DNA from: Cordia subcordata
Taxonomy: Eukaryota; Streptophyta; Magnoliopsida; Boraginales; Cordiaceae
Assembly (NCBI GenBank): GCA_028554755.1
Contig: JAPTOF010000030.1
Location: 1,674,001 to 1,738,000 of the forward strand
Length of the DNA: 64,000 bases
Direction of reading: 5' to 3'
The position numbers and the translations under genes are program-made. Below the pieces are notes generated by a model. That model saw only the letters and a list, made by a program, of their open reading frames with translations. It was not told the origin of the DNA and did not search any database. Shown here in pieces: positions 18,876 through 29,000 of this stretch (position 1 is its first letter; every line of letters begins with the position of its first letter).

Positions 18876-20969
18876 ATGGCAAAGAAAAAGAAAGGCTCTT
18901 CTCTTTCTAGGCATAGTGCTCGCATTTCAGCAAAGAACCAAGCCAAGGAATGTTCTTCCATGGTTAAACAGGCCCATGGTACTTTGGACGAGGTTGATTC
19001 AACACCTTTTAGTTCTCCTCTTGAGAATTAAGAGGTTTCATCAATCTCTAGCAAGAAGCTTCTTGATGCTTTTTATGCTTTTGAATTTGGAAAAACCTTC
19101 CAAGACTTTCTAGATAAGATGAAAAAAGCAAAGATTGAGCTAGTGAGAAGTTTATCAAGAAAATCTAGATCACTCTCTCCACCAAGCAAATGGATTGTAC
19201 CTCCTTTAAAACAAAAAATGGCTGAAATGGATATTGCTCAAAAACTTTTTGTCTCGCCATCAAGAGATCATGCTTCTTCTAACTCAAACAACTCTTCCAT
19301 GCTCAAAATTCAGAGTGCAAAAGCTCAAGATAGCCTCCTTAAGAGTTTGGGTGCGAAAGACAAAGATGAAGAAGAAAGGTGTTTGCCTAATGGTCAAATC
19401 TAGTTCTCCTTGGGTAATACTCTCGGGTCAAAGTTGGGAAGTACTGTACCTAAAATTGGCTGTCCCTTTTCAGCTCAAACCTCCCAAAAATCAACGACAC
19501 ATACACAAGAATTGAAGCATTCTTTTGAGGCACACATTTTAGATCAAAATTCTGAATCAGTTATTGAAAATTTCCCTCCACTTGGCTTATAATCAAACTA
19601 AAACTTTTTCAGCTAGCAATTTGAAGGACTACACTCAAAATGGCATGGGTGCCATATCATTAAATAATGCCAAATCAGCCTCAACTCCACATAAGGCTCC
19701 TTTTTTTCTTGGAGAAGAAAAACGTGACTTCTGGAAAGCACAAGTTAGCTAACTCAAGGGCACCATAAAGTTGGGAATCAAGATGGAAAGATGGAAAACA
19801 AAAGCAAAAATGAAGCCTAACCAAATGCATGGAGGAAACCCCCTAAACTAAGGTATGAACCTTCCTCAAATGCTCCCTCACCCAATTAAGGAAATGATTT
19901 TGCTGGATTCATGAGCACAAATTTACAATTTGAGAAAGAAATTGAAGTTAAAGTGGTTAATGGTTTTAGAGAAGTTGTTAATCCTCTAGAGGATTTGTAT
20001 GATGAAGGAGACAAACTTTGGACTTATTGTTTGGTTGGCCAATTTATAGGTAGCCCCCACCTTACTTCTTTATAAAAAAAAATATGGCTAATTTTGCTTG
20101 GAGAAGGTTTGGTAATGTAGATATCTTCTACAAGGATAAAGGGCTTTATGTGTTTAAATTTGAGATGGAAGAACATTATCAAAGGGTTTTGCAACAACTA
20201 TGGCATGTTAATCATAAGCCATTGCTTTTAAGAAAATGGAAACCAAACCTTGAATACATTAATTTGAATTGCAACAAAATTCCAATTTGGGTTAAACTAT
20301 GAAATGTTCCAATGAGCCTATGGTCAAAAGGAGGTTTAAACTTTGTTGCTTCTTTTATTGGAAGGCCTATTCAAATGAATGCTATGACAGAGTCAAGGAG
20401 AAACCTTGAGTTTGCAAGGGTTTGTATTGAGGTTAATTTGGAGGAAAATCTTCTGGATATTATTTCTCCAACACTTAGAGATGGTTTCTGTGCTCAAGTT
20501 GATGTTGAATATGCGTGGAAACTCTCTAAATGCTCTCATTGCAAGATGGTGGGACATGTTGAGAACAAATGCCCTATGAAGCCAAAAGTTCAACAAGCTC
20601 TAGCAATCTTATTGCAATAAAAGCTCCCAATCAAAAGAGGCAAGAGGAATGGAAAGTCATTGGTAAAAAACCTTCAACAAATGTTAGAAGTGCTTTTAAT
20701 TTTGAAAAAACAATGATGCAAACGCTACACTTAAAGTCACTGCTCCCTCTCGGCCAAAGTCTCCTAAATCAAAGAAAAATTCTAGTGGTCCCTCTAGCCC
20801 AAAATTTCAACATATGAACTATTTCCAAGCCCTGGAAGAAGATGCTTTGGAAAATTTTAACTATGTTAAAAATCCTCCAAACAATCTTGAGGAAGGTGAA
20901 ATTGTTGGTTATCTGAACATTGCTCAAAGCTCAAATCAAAAGAGGCATTCTCCTCCTCCACTGTCATGA
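18876..20969 (+). pseudogene. LINE-F ORF1 (DUF4283-like domain + CCHC knuckle), broken
   Basis: Starts at ATG 18876 with a lysine-rich M-A-K-K-K-K. A Ser-rich variable region follows in shifting frames (19119-19403, 19564-19752), then the DUF4283-like domain (about 19940-20400: L-V-G-Q-F-I-G-S, L-W-H-V-N-H-K-P-L-L-L-R-K-W, P-I-W-V-K-L, P-I-Q-M-N-A) and a CX2CX4HX4C knuckle at about 20530-20575 (C-S-H-C-K-M-V-G-H-V-E-N-K-C). The frame ends H-S-P-P-P-L-S-TGA at 20967-20969, overlapping the ORF2 ATG at 20966. Several frameshifts and a stop (V-K-L-stop) break it. Role: RNA-binding chaperone of the LINE particle. Confidence 0.8.
20966..20969 (+). promoter_or_regulatory. ATGA stop/start overlap between LINE-F ORF1 and ORF2
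   Basis: ORF1 terminates with TGA (20967-20969) inside the ATGA whose ATG (20966-20968) starts the endonuclease. LINE-G has the same arrangement at 43089-43092. This fits coupled termination and re-initiation on a bicistronic RNA. Confidence 0.7.
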
Positions 20970-22621
20970 TTTTTTGCTCTTGTAATATTAGGGGTTTCAA
21001 TTCCCCTAAAAAGCACAAAGAAATAAAGTTGCTGATTGGTAAACATAAGCTTCATCGTTTTTGTCTTTTGGAGACCACAATCACTCAAAGGGTTGATATC
21101 ATTGCTTCCTATTTTAATGCCTTGGATTTTGACAGCTATTTTGATGAGAACATTGCCTGGTATCTTTGGCTTTTTTAAAAGAATCACATCAAGCCTACCA
21201 TTATTGATTCAGCAGATCAAGGTTTGCTTTGTCATTTTGCCACTCCGTCCTACTCGCCTTTCTTTGTGATCCTTGTTCATGGTCATGATAACCCTCTAAG
21301 AACAAAGGTTCTTTGAAAGCAAACTGAGAAATGGAGCTTGTGGTGCAAAGATGTCCTCTATGCATTCTTGGTGATTTTAATGAAATTCTTCATTGCAGGG
21401 ATAGATCATCTTTCTTGTCATTACCTCCTAATGCATGGGATTTCAAAATTGTGTTAATAAAGCAAGCCTTCATGAATAAAAAGCCATTGGTCCTCACTTT
21501 ACCTAGACAAATAAAAGTTCTATTGGAAATCTTCTTGCAAGCAAACTTGATAGAACTTTGGTGAATTCTTGTTGGATGGAGCACATGGTGGACTCTTTTC
21601 TCTTGGTGGTTAGTTTGGGAATTTTTGATCGTTGTCCTCTCATCATGCACACATGTACATCTAAGCCTTCTTCCCCAAAGACCTTTAAATTCTATACTGC
21701 TTGGACAACACGTGATATTTTCTTGCAAGTTCTGGAGGAGCATTGGAGTGCACGGGTTTTTGGCACTCCATTGTTTATTTAATGTCAAAAGCAAAAATGC
21801 CTCAATCAAGCTTTAAAGAAGTTTGACAAAGAGCTTTTTCTTGTATTCCCCAACAAATTCATGACCTCAAGGAGTCACTCTTTCAAGTACAAGCTAATTT
21901 GTTAAATGGTCACCTCAATGATGAAATTATTAACATGGAAAACGATATGCTGATGGAGATTGAGACTCTTGAAGCCACCTACAATCATATGCTCCACCAA
22001 AAATCCTGACTCAATTGGATCAAAGAGGGGGATGCTAATACAAGATTTTTTCATAGCATCATTCAGGGAAGGAAAAGTAAAAATTAAATCAATGATATCC
22101 AGGATAGTGATGGTGCTCTTATTTCATCAAATGATGGCATCAAAGCTGAATTCATCTCCTTTTTCAAAAGCCTCTTAGGTATGCCCACTCTCTCTTATGC
22201 AAATGTGGACATTGTCGAGGCTACCATTAAAAAATCTAATGATGATGATTGCTTGGAACATGCTTGTTGCAGCATTTACCCATAAAGAGATCAAAAACAC
22301 TCTTTTCTCTCTTAATCCAAACAAAAGCTGAGGACTGGATGGCTATACTTTCCTCTTCTACAAGACTGCTTGGGACATTATTGGGGATGATGTCATCCAG
22401 GCCATTGGATCTTTTTTTGATTCCACAATGCTCCATAAAGAGGTAAATATCACCTACATTGCTTTAGTGCCTAAAATCCAAAACCTTCCATGGTAAAAGA
22501 CTTTAGACCTATCTCTTATTGCAACACCATTTATAAGTACATCTCTAAAATGCATTCAAATAGACTCAAAGTTTGCCTCCCTAATGTTATTTCATGGAAC
22601 TAATTAGCTTTCATAAAAGGT

Positions 22622-22638
22622 AGGCTCATAAATGAAAA
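22622..22638. repeat. Target-site duplication of LINE-G, left copy
   Basis: AGGCTCATAAATGAAAA at 22622-22638 and again at 46761-46777 immediately after the poly(A). A perfect 17-bp match. It lies in the LINE-F RT gene. Confidence 0.95.
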
Positions 22639-22797
22639 AACTCTCTCTCTTACCATGAAAACTCTCCTCCTTCTCTCTAAACCTCTTGAAACCAGCCATC
22701 GCACCATCCCCTCACGCTACCATCAAACAACCACCCCCAGCCATTAAACCTAAACACTTTACCATACCCATCCCCTTGCCCCAACCATTAGTTTTTC

Positions 22798-24655
22798 ATG
22801 GCAAGAAAGAAGAAAGTATCTTTCTCACCTACAAGAACTAGCACACGGCTCAAGGCAAAGAAACATGATCTGGGAACTAACTCTAAAGCAATATCAGGTT
22901 GTTCTTTCTCAAACTTTGAGGTTGATTCGTCCTCTTCACCTCATTCTAGTGGAGATGCTCAATCAACCTCAAGCTCGTTTTTCAAAGGAGTTTATGATGC
23001 ACTTGAAGATGGTCATTCTTACAAGGAACACATTGATGTGTATAATAATGCCAAGGCTGAGTTAGTGAGGAACCACACCATCAAAACCCAATCACGCTCT
23101 TCACCTTCACCAAACTCTAGATTAGACACTGGTCCATGCATCAAAATATCGAAAATGGAACTTTCCAAGCTCCTTTTCCATTCTCCTTTATAAAGCCCCT
23201 TAAAATCTGGTTCGTTAAGTCCATCTAAGCTTGATGTTTCCACATCTAAAGCCTCCTCATCTATTCAAGAAGTTTCAACTGAAAAGGATAGGGGAAAGGA
23301 TTTTAGGTATTTACCCACTAGATATGAAAGAGAGCAAGGACTGGACAATGCTTTTGAACCCGTGGATTGACCCCTCTCCCTAATTACCTCAGCAACTTTT
23401 CAGGCCCTCCCAAGCATAAATTGACAACTCAAAAGGGAAGTGAGCTCATGCATTCAGATTTTAAAAATTTATGTGCTAGCCCACGTGAATATCTTGAGGA
23501 TTTCCTCATTTGTAATTGCTCCACTGGCAACTCAATGCCAAATTAGCAACAAGCTAAAGATGATGTGGTAGCCAACTATGCAAATAAAGAAAAGCATTTT
23601 CATGAAACTATTCAGCAATCTTCTTCTCTAGAAACAGAAGAACTTCGGGTTCCTCCTCCACTCAAGCATGGTGAACGTTTACAAGCAAGCTCTTCCATTT
23701 TAAGGGACAAATTGAAGAGACAAAATGATGAGAATGCAAGCAAAGCCCCACCTAAAGTCATCAAAAAGCTTAAGGGATTGTAATGCAAAACCAAGCACAA
23801 GCAACCAGCCAACACAATGCTTGGGGAGATGTTTTTGCTGGCATATGGATACCAATCTTCAATTTGATGAAGAGCATGTTTACAATATTGTTGATGGGAA
23901 AAGGGAAGTAGTTGACCTCTTGGATGACTTATATGAAGATGAAGACAATTTTTGGAGTCATTACTTAGTTGGGCAGTTTCTTGGTTCTCTTCCTCCATTT
24001 TTCCTAATAAAAAACATGGTTGAGTTTGCTTGGAAGAAATTTGGAACGGTTGACATACACACTAAAGGAAAAGGGTCTCTTTCTTTTCAAATTTGAAAAT
24101 GAAGATATTTGTCAAAAAGTTCTTCGACAACTTTGGCATATGAATCATAGGCCACTCTTGTTAAGGAAATAGGAGCCTAACCTTGAAATTGTGAACTTAT
24201 CTTGCAATAAAGTACCTATTTGTGTTAAACTTTGGGATGTCCCAATGAGTCTTTACTCCAAAAGATGACTTGGCTATATTGCTTCATTCATTGGAAAACC
24301 AATTCAAATGGATTCTCTCACCGATCAAGGAGATATTTGGAGTTTTCTAGGGTTTGCATTAAAGTGGACTTGAAAGAAAACCTGTCGGACATTGTCTTTC
24401 CAAAATTAAGGAATGGTACAAGAGTCAAAGTTGAGGTCAAATATGCTTGGAAGCCAACTAAGTGTATTAATTGCAAAATGGTTGGTCATGTGGAAGACTT
24501 TTGTCCATTGATGGAAGCCAACTAAGTGTATTAATTGCAAAATGGTTAGTCATGTGGAAGACTTTTGTCTATTGAAGCCTAAACTCCAACTTCAAAAGCA
24601 ACCCAACAAGCAGCCCTCTAAGACTCACCATGAATGGCAGCCCATGAATAAAAAC
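22798..24655 (+). pseudogene. LINE-G ORF1, left copy (N-terminus to zinc knuckle), broken
   Basis: Starts at ATG 22798, M-A-R-K-K-K, with an open stretch to 23193, then a variable region in several frames, and a DUF4283-like domain about 23900-24330 (L-V-G-Q-F-L-G-S-L-P-P-F-F-L, L-W-H-M-N-H-R-P-L-L-L-R-K-stop). The knuckle C-I-N-C-K-M-V-G-H-V-E-D-F-C is at 24470-24505 and is duplicated by a 64-bp tandem repeat. Compared with the right copy it lacks about 70 bp near 23830. The last part of the gene is at 33803-34077 beyond Copia-S. Confidence 0.8.
24448..24575. repeat. 64-bp tandem duplication of the zinc-knuckle coding segment
   Basis: 24448-24511 and 24512-24575 both read 'tggaagccaactaagtgtat' through the CCHC codons to 'gaagacttttgtc.attga'. 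They differ at about two bases. 64 is not a multiple of three, so the second knuckle is out of frame. The right copy of LINE-G (42650-42710) has only one. Confidence 0.9.
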
Positions 24656-24660
24656 AATCT
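24656..24660. repeat. Target-site duplication of Copia-S, left copy
   Basis: AATCT here and AATCC at 33803-33807. The uninterrupted sister sequence at about 42795 reads 'aaaacaatcctc', so AATCC is original and the left copy has one change. Confidence 0.85.
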
Positions 24661-25227
24661 TGTGGGTGCAAATATCTTAAGAGGGGGGGGTGAATTAAGA
24701 TATTTATACTAAATTTCGTTTTTAAAATTTACAAAAAATTTACAACTCTAACAAGCAATATATCAAACACTATATAAGCAAGGTAATAAGAATGAAATTA
24801 AAAGCAAGGAGAAGAGAGACAAATGATTTTTAGGTGGTTCGGCCAAGCCTACGTCCACCGCCCAAGGAATCTCCCCTTAGGACTTCAAGGATCTCCACTA
24901 AAATGCTTCTTCAAAACTTGGTGAAGCACAAACCAAGATTTTTACAACCTCTTTGAAGTCTCACTTCAAAGAACCCAAGAGACTTTCTCTATAGGATTTC
25001 CTCACACTTTTACAAGCTACAATGGATATATCTCACAATGAATAAAGCTCTCAAAGTGTGAATACTCAAGAATGAAAAGAGATTGGATCTGAAAATTTCC
25101 TCAAGAAGAGAAAATAATAAGCTCTTGAAAGCTCAATATATTGCAAGAATGGCTCAAGAAGTATTGAATGATGATAAAAGCTTTTGCACACTTCAATTGA
25201 TTGATTAGAACTTGTATTTGAATGTGT

Positions 25228-25236
25228 ATTTATAGA
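25228..25236 (-). promoter_or_regulatory. TATA box of the Copia-S 3' LTR
   Basis: Minus-strand CTATAAATA, a canonical plant TATA box, about 100 bp downstream of the palindrome cluster. The identical box in the 5' LTR is at 33064-33072, where it should start the genomic RNA. Confidence 0.65.
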
Positions 25237-25251
25237 GATTTGAGGGTTAGG

Positions 25252-25531
25252 GATTTGGTAGGTGAAGGAAGATTGAAAATCTCGGCCAGAACGGTAAGAA
25301 ACAGCTAGTGCATTTATTACAGCCCCCGTTCAGCCGGTCGACCGGCTTGCCCTTCTCCTTCTCTGACTAGGCCGGACGCCTTAGCCGGTCGGATTTGGTA
25401 GGTGACGGAAGATTGAAAATCTCGGCCAGAACATTAAGAAACGGCTAGTGCATTTATTACAGCCCCCGTTCAGCCGGTCGACCGGCTTGGTTGTCCGGCT
25501 TGCCTTTCTCCTTCTCTGACTAGGCCGAACG
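25252..25531. repeat. 140-bp tandem duplication in the Copia-S 3' LTR
   Basis: Copy 1 is 25252-25391, copy 2 25392-25531; both begin 'gatttggtaggtga' and end in 'ccttagccggtcg'. The junction lies inside the GGTCGAC palindrome. The 5' LTR has one copy, which accounts for the 137-bp length difference between LTRs. The duplication adds palindrome sites upstream of the TATA box. Confidence 0.9.
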
Positions 25532-25640
25532 CCTTAGCCGGTCGACCGGCTAGGGGGTCCGGCTTTTTCTTTCACTTTCTGATTAGGCCGGGCTACCACC
25601 CAGGTCAGCCGGTCGACCGGCTTGGGGGTCCGGCGACTCT
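25332..25640. promoter_or_regulatory. GTCGAC palindrome array, Copia-S 3' LTR
   Basis: Perfect AGCCGGTCGACCGGCT at 25332-25347, 25482-25497, 25536-25551 and 25607-25622, most followed within about 5-9 bases by a GTCCGGC half site. In minus sense the array is just upstream of the TATA box. The 5' LTR has the equivalent at 33168-33330. Confidence 0.8.
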
Positions 25641-26102
25641 AGAATGTGAAGTAAAGCTAGATTTTTTTAGAAAAACAAGCTCAAGTGTATTTTCACAACT
25701 CCAAGTAATTTTGAATAAATATGTAAACGCATGTCGTGAATGAAAACACCCCAAAAACTCATTTTGTCTCAATGTGTGTATTCAAATACTTTTGTGCATA
25801 TTTTAAAAGTGCAAGACTTGAGAAAAATTTTGCAATGATAAGGAAGAATGTTTTGAGCCAAGTCTATACAGTACATGGGCATATCACACGAATAGAAAGA
25901 AGAAAAAAATAAATCCACTTCTTATGTCTTCTCTTATCCTCCTTATGCCTTCTTATCTTTTCTCTTCTTCAAATGATCCTTTATGCACATCTTCATATTT
26001 TCCAAGCTTCATATAATATCACATTTCACAAGAAGCTATTTAATCAAATAATGCATATACATATTTTCATCATCAAAATCAATAAAGAATATTTAGCTAA
26101 CA

Positions 26103-26497
26103 ATCTCCCCCTTTTTGATGATGACAAATATTTTTAAGATTTGAAAAAATGCTCCCCCTTAATATATGCATTCTTCTAACAAGTGCTTTGATTATTAAAT
26201 TTGCAAAACATAGCTATGAAATTTGCAAAACATAGCTATATATCACCCAAAGCATAGATGTTCTATATCACCAAAAAAAATGCATAAATCACATATCACA
26301 ATATATCATCACATCCATCAATAAATATTATCATCACATTCATCAAATCATACTTCATCAAATCATACTTCTCCCCCTTTGGCATCATCAAAATCAACAT
26401 AAAGTCAGGAAAGAAATGTATGAAAAGTTAATTTGATAGTCAACTAAACTAGAAATCAACTAAACTGAAAATTGTTTTTAAGTGAAGAAGATGAAAA
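26103..26497 (-). other. Copia-S 3' untranslated region with two polypurine tracts
   Basis: The minus strand carries CAAAAAGGGGGAGAT abutting the LTR (26103-26117) and a second similar tract, AAAGGGGGAGAAGTATG, at about 26366-26382. Repeated polypurine tracts are a known feature of SIRE-like elements. The rest is AT-rich with short repeats ('caaaacatagctat' twice near 26205-26240); no gene seen. Confidence 0.7.
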
Positions 26498-26680
26498 TCA
26501 AGGCGCGTCATCATGGTGATCCTTGAAGTAATTTCTCATGTCTGTCTTCATAGCTGCTACTTCAGAATCAATGTGTTGTCTCCAAATGGTGAGTTCATCC
26601 CATTGGCTTGTCATAGTTGTCCTCATTTCACTCATACCCGTGTTTAAGGCCTGGAGCTGGGATAGAATCTGAGCCATCAT
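26498..26680 (-). CDS. Small coiled-coil ORF downstream of the Copia-S extra ORF
   Basis: 60 codons with regular hydrophobic spacing (I-L-S-Q-L-Q-A-L-N-T, M-S-E-M-R-T-T-M, I-D-S-E-V-A-A-M-K-T-D-M) suggesting a short coiled coil. It lies 27 bp below the extra ORF on the same strand. It may be the C-terminal coiled-coil segment of that protein, separated by a stop, rather than a separate gene; comparable extra-ORF proteins often end in such a segment. Confidence 0.45.
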   Translation of the reverse strand: MMAQILSQLQALNTGMSEMRTTMTSQWDELTIWRQHIDSEVAAMKTDMRNYFKDHHDDAP

Positions 26681-26707
26681 AGAAGGGTCTTCTGCTGTCC
26701 CATTGAA

Positions 26708-27874
26708 CTAGAACCAGCACTCGACGGATTTCTCTTGGCGTATCTCATTAATGTGCTCTTGCTCCTTAGATTCTCTTAATACTCGCCTAAGAGTCGCTTC
26801 CTCAATGTTTTCCTCTTCTTCAGAGGAACTAACAACCATAGGTATTGTTCCAGGTATGCCTATGTTAGGATTTCCCTCAAATTCTGGCCCTTCATCTTCT
26901 CCAAAGTTTATATCTACCCCACCAACCATGTCATCAAGGTTTTCAGCTGTAGTACCAAACACAGGGTCGGTGAAAGTAGTGCCCCTCTTAGTCCTATATC
27001 TAATGGCAGCTTGAGTACTTTGGGGCAAACCTTTGAATGTCTCTCTGTTTATTGGCTCCATATTATACCAGTAAATGCCCATAAAGTTCATATATAACAT
27101 ATCGAAATTCCAAGCGAATATCTTATCTAGAGCATTTGAGGTTATGTTGAAATGTGAGAAGATATACGTTAAAGTCATACCATACCCCGGAGTAGTTGTT
27201 TTCCCTCCATCCTTTCCACTAATGTGCAACATATGTTGAAGTATAAGGAAAGGCAAGGCTATCTCCTTTCTTTGCCTAAGGCTGTAAAGAATATATGCAT
27301 CCATAACTGGAATTTTTCCATCATTTATATTCCTAGGAAGAATTATTTCACTCATAATCTTAAGAGCAAGCCTAGTGTTAATATCAACATCTCTTAACAA
27401 TGGAAGAATCAAATCCGGATCTCTAGGCCCTACATTCTCCCACATAAATTTTATAACTTCTCCCGGGATGGCGGTTCCCCTAATTCCTTCAGGCCACCCT
27501 TGACTATTATAATGTCCTTCCCCTTCAACTGGTATATGAAATATATGATGCAAAATAGCCTCGTTAATCACAAAATTTACTCCACAAACCGTTGAGGCTA
27601 ATTCTAATCTTGGACTTCTACAACTTATCTCAAGATTTTCATAAAATTCAACCACTACTTTATCTTGCATATCACAATGCAAGTGTAAAAAGGCAGACCA
27701 TCTATCAAATAACGGCAAAATATCTATACCAGCAAAATCAGAGTCCACGACGTATTTACCGTATATAATAGATTGTTTCCCGTGAATCTTGGATGCCAGA
27801 GGTGGTGGAGATTGAGTTCTTGCTCTTTTCCCTTTTCTCCCACGCGCTTGACTCTTCCCTCTTAGATTCACCAT
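26708..27874 (-). CDS. Copia-S extra ORF (SIRE 'env-like' / plant transposon protein type)
   Basis: An intact 388-codon ORF between RNase H and the 3' LTR. The N-terminus is basic (K-S-Q-A-R-G-R-K-G-K-R-A-R), like a nuclear localisation signal. The core (about residues 70-250) resembles the 'putative plant transposon protein' domain found in extra ORFs of plant retroelements: V-V-E-F-Y-x-N-L, V-N-F-x-I-N-E, D-x-x-x-P-V-M-D-A-Y-I-L-Y-S-L-R. The C-terminus is acidic with a Ser-Glu run. I see no signal peptide or membrane anchor, so a true envelope role is doubtful. Its start is 211 bp below a palindrome cluster that may act as its promoter. Confidence 0.75.
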   Translation of the reverse strand: MVNLRGKSQARGRKGKRARTQSPPPLASKIHGKQSIIYGKYVVDSDFAGIDILPLFDRWSAFLHLHCDMQDKVVVEFYENLEISCRSPRLELASTVCGVNFVINEAILHHIFHIPVEGEGHYNSQGWPEGIRGTAIPGEVIKFMWENVGPRDPDLILPLLRDVDINTRLALKIMSEIILPRNINDGKIPVMDAYILYSLRQRKEIALPFLILQHMLHISGKDGGKTTTPGYGMTLTYIFSHFNITSNALDKIFAWNFDMLYMNFMGIYWYNMEPINRETFKGLPQSTQAAIRYRTKRGTTFTDPVFGTTAENLDDMVGGVDINFGEDEGPEFEGNPNIGIPGTIPMVVSSSEEEENIEEATLRRVLRESKEQEHINEIRQEKSVECWF

Positions 27875-28280
27875 GATTTTGCGTTGTTCTAGTAAAAATA
27901 ATCGGTAAAAACTATGTTTTTTGAAGTGGGTAAACCAATTTTGGGAAGAAATTTGAAAGAAATCAGCGGAATGTTGAAGATTTGAGATGGGATTGAGTGA
28001 TATTTGCGTTAGGGTTAAAAAGAATTTGAGAGTATGTGATGAAATTGGGGTGAAAACCCTAATTTTTTTAACCCTTACCGTGTTCAGTCGGTCGACCGGC
28101 TGATCGCGAGGGTCGATCGGCTAGGTCGACCGGCTGGATCAGAGAGCATCTTAAAAATTCTGCTTAACCGGACGCCTAAGGCCTTAGTCGGTCGACAGGC
28201 TTGGTCGACCGACTGGGTCAGAAAGTTCACAAATGTCTTATTTTTCATACCCAAGCCACAGAAATACATATATATCCCAT
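27875..28280 (-). promoter_or_regulatory. Copia-S spacer upstream of the extra ORF, with GTCGAC palindromes (28085-28220)
   Basis: A 0.4-kb non-coding gap. It contains GTCGGTCGACCGGC (28087-28100), GGTCGATCGGC, AGGTCGACCGGCTGG, AACCGGACGCC, CTTAGTCGGTCGACAGGC and TTGGTCGACCGAC. These are the same motifs, and the same ACGCC..CCTTAG surroundings, as in the LTR array. No clear TATA box between cluster and ATG was found. An internal promoter for the extra ORF is inferred. Confidence 0.55.
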
Positions 28281-29000
28281 TTAGCCACATTTTATCATTC
28301 CAATTTCTCTCCTAATCTTGCAAAATTGATCCTCATGCAAAGGTTTGGTAAAAATATCAGCAACTTGATGTAAAGTATCAACAAATTCAAGAATTATATC
28401 TCCTTTTTGTACATGGTCTCTAATGAAATGGTGTCTAATCTCAATATGCTTAGTTCTTAAATGTTGAATTGGGTTCTTAGTAAGATTAATTGAACTAGTA
28501 TTATCACAATATATAGGAATGTGATCATACTTCAATCCATAATCAAGTAGATTTTGTTTCATCCACAATATTTGTGCCACACAACTACCTGCTGCAATAT
28601 ATTCAGCTTCAGTGGTAGAAATTGCAACACTATTTTGTTTCCTACAAGACCAAGATACTAAGGAATGTCCTAGAAATTGGCATGTTCCACTAGTGCTTTT
28701 GCGATCTATTTTGCAGCCAGCATAGTCAGCATCAGAAAACCCACATAGATCAAACGAAGTTCCTTTAGCATACCAAAGTCCTAAATTAATTGTTCCCTTA
28801 AGATATCTTATTATTCTTTTTATACCTATTAAGTGAATTTCCTTAAGATTGGATTGAAATCTAGCACATAAGCATACTGAGAACATGATATCAGGTCTAG
28901 AGGCAGTTAAATATAATAGGCTACCGATCATACCTCTATATTTCTTCTCGTCTACTGATTTACCTTTCTCATCTTTATCTAGCTTAGTTGAAGGACTCAT
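28281..29000 (-). CDS. pol: Copia-S RNase H region
   Basis: A 239-codon open stretch encoding the end of RT (R-G-M-I-G-S-L-L-Y-L-T-A-S-R-P-D-I) and RNase H. The catalytic residues are visible: S-D-A-D-Y-A-G, T-E-A-E-Y-I-A-A, Y-C-D-N-T-S, and the C-terminal H-I-x-I-R-H-H-F-I-R-D. RNase H removes the RNA strand during cDNA synthesis. The upstream RT is in another frame because of a single-base shift near 29070-29090. Confidence 0.85.
   Translation of the reverse strand: MSPSTKLDKDEKGKSVDEKKYRGMIGSLLYLTASRPDIMFSVCLCARFQSNLKEIHLIGIKRIIRYLKGTINLGLWYAKGTSFDLCGFSDADYAGCKIDRKSTSGTCQFLGHSLVSWSCRKQNSVAISTTEAEYIAAGSCVAQILWMKQNLLDYGLKYDHIPIYCDNTSSINLTKNPIQHLRTKHIEIRHHFIRDHVQKGDIILEFVDTLHQVADIFTKPLHEDQFCKIRREIGMIKCG

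Larger units (their letters stand above)
20966..22638 (+). pseudogene. LINE-F ORF2 part 1: endonuclease and early RT, broken
   Basis: Begins M-I-F-C-S-C-N-I-R-G-F-N, the N-terminal motif of the APE-like endonuclease; then L-L-E-T (normally LLETK), G-D-F-N-E-I (21331-21564), and F-D-R-C-P-L in place of the catalytic S-D-H-C-P-L (21558-21782), so the catalytic His is Arg. The RT linker W-I-K-E-G-D-A-N-T-R-F-F-H and F-R-P-I-S-Y-C-N follow, up to the LINE-G insertion in the R-L-I-N-E stretch. Many frameshifts. The protein would nick target DNA and prime reverse transcription. Confidence 0.8.
24661..26102 (-). repeat. Copia-S 3' LTR (1,442 bp)
   Basis: Plus-strand ends TGTGGG and GCTAACA, so the minus strand begins TGTTAGC and ends CCCACA. 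It holds four complete AGCCGGTCGACCGGCT sites, a TATA box, and an internal 140-bp tandem duplication not found in the 5' LTR. Confidence 0.9.

Noticed and set aside
26708..27874. Extra ORF of Copia-S as a viral envelope protein
   Set aside because: No signal peptide, membrane anchor or cleavage site visible; a basic N-terminus and acidic C-terminus fit a nuclear or cytoplasmic protein better. Kept only as an 'env-like' family label.
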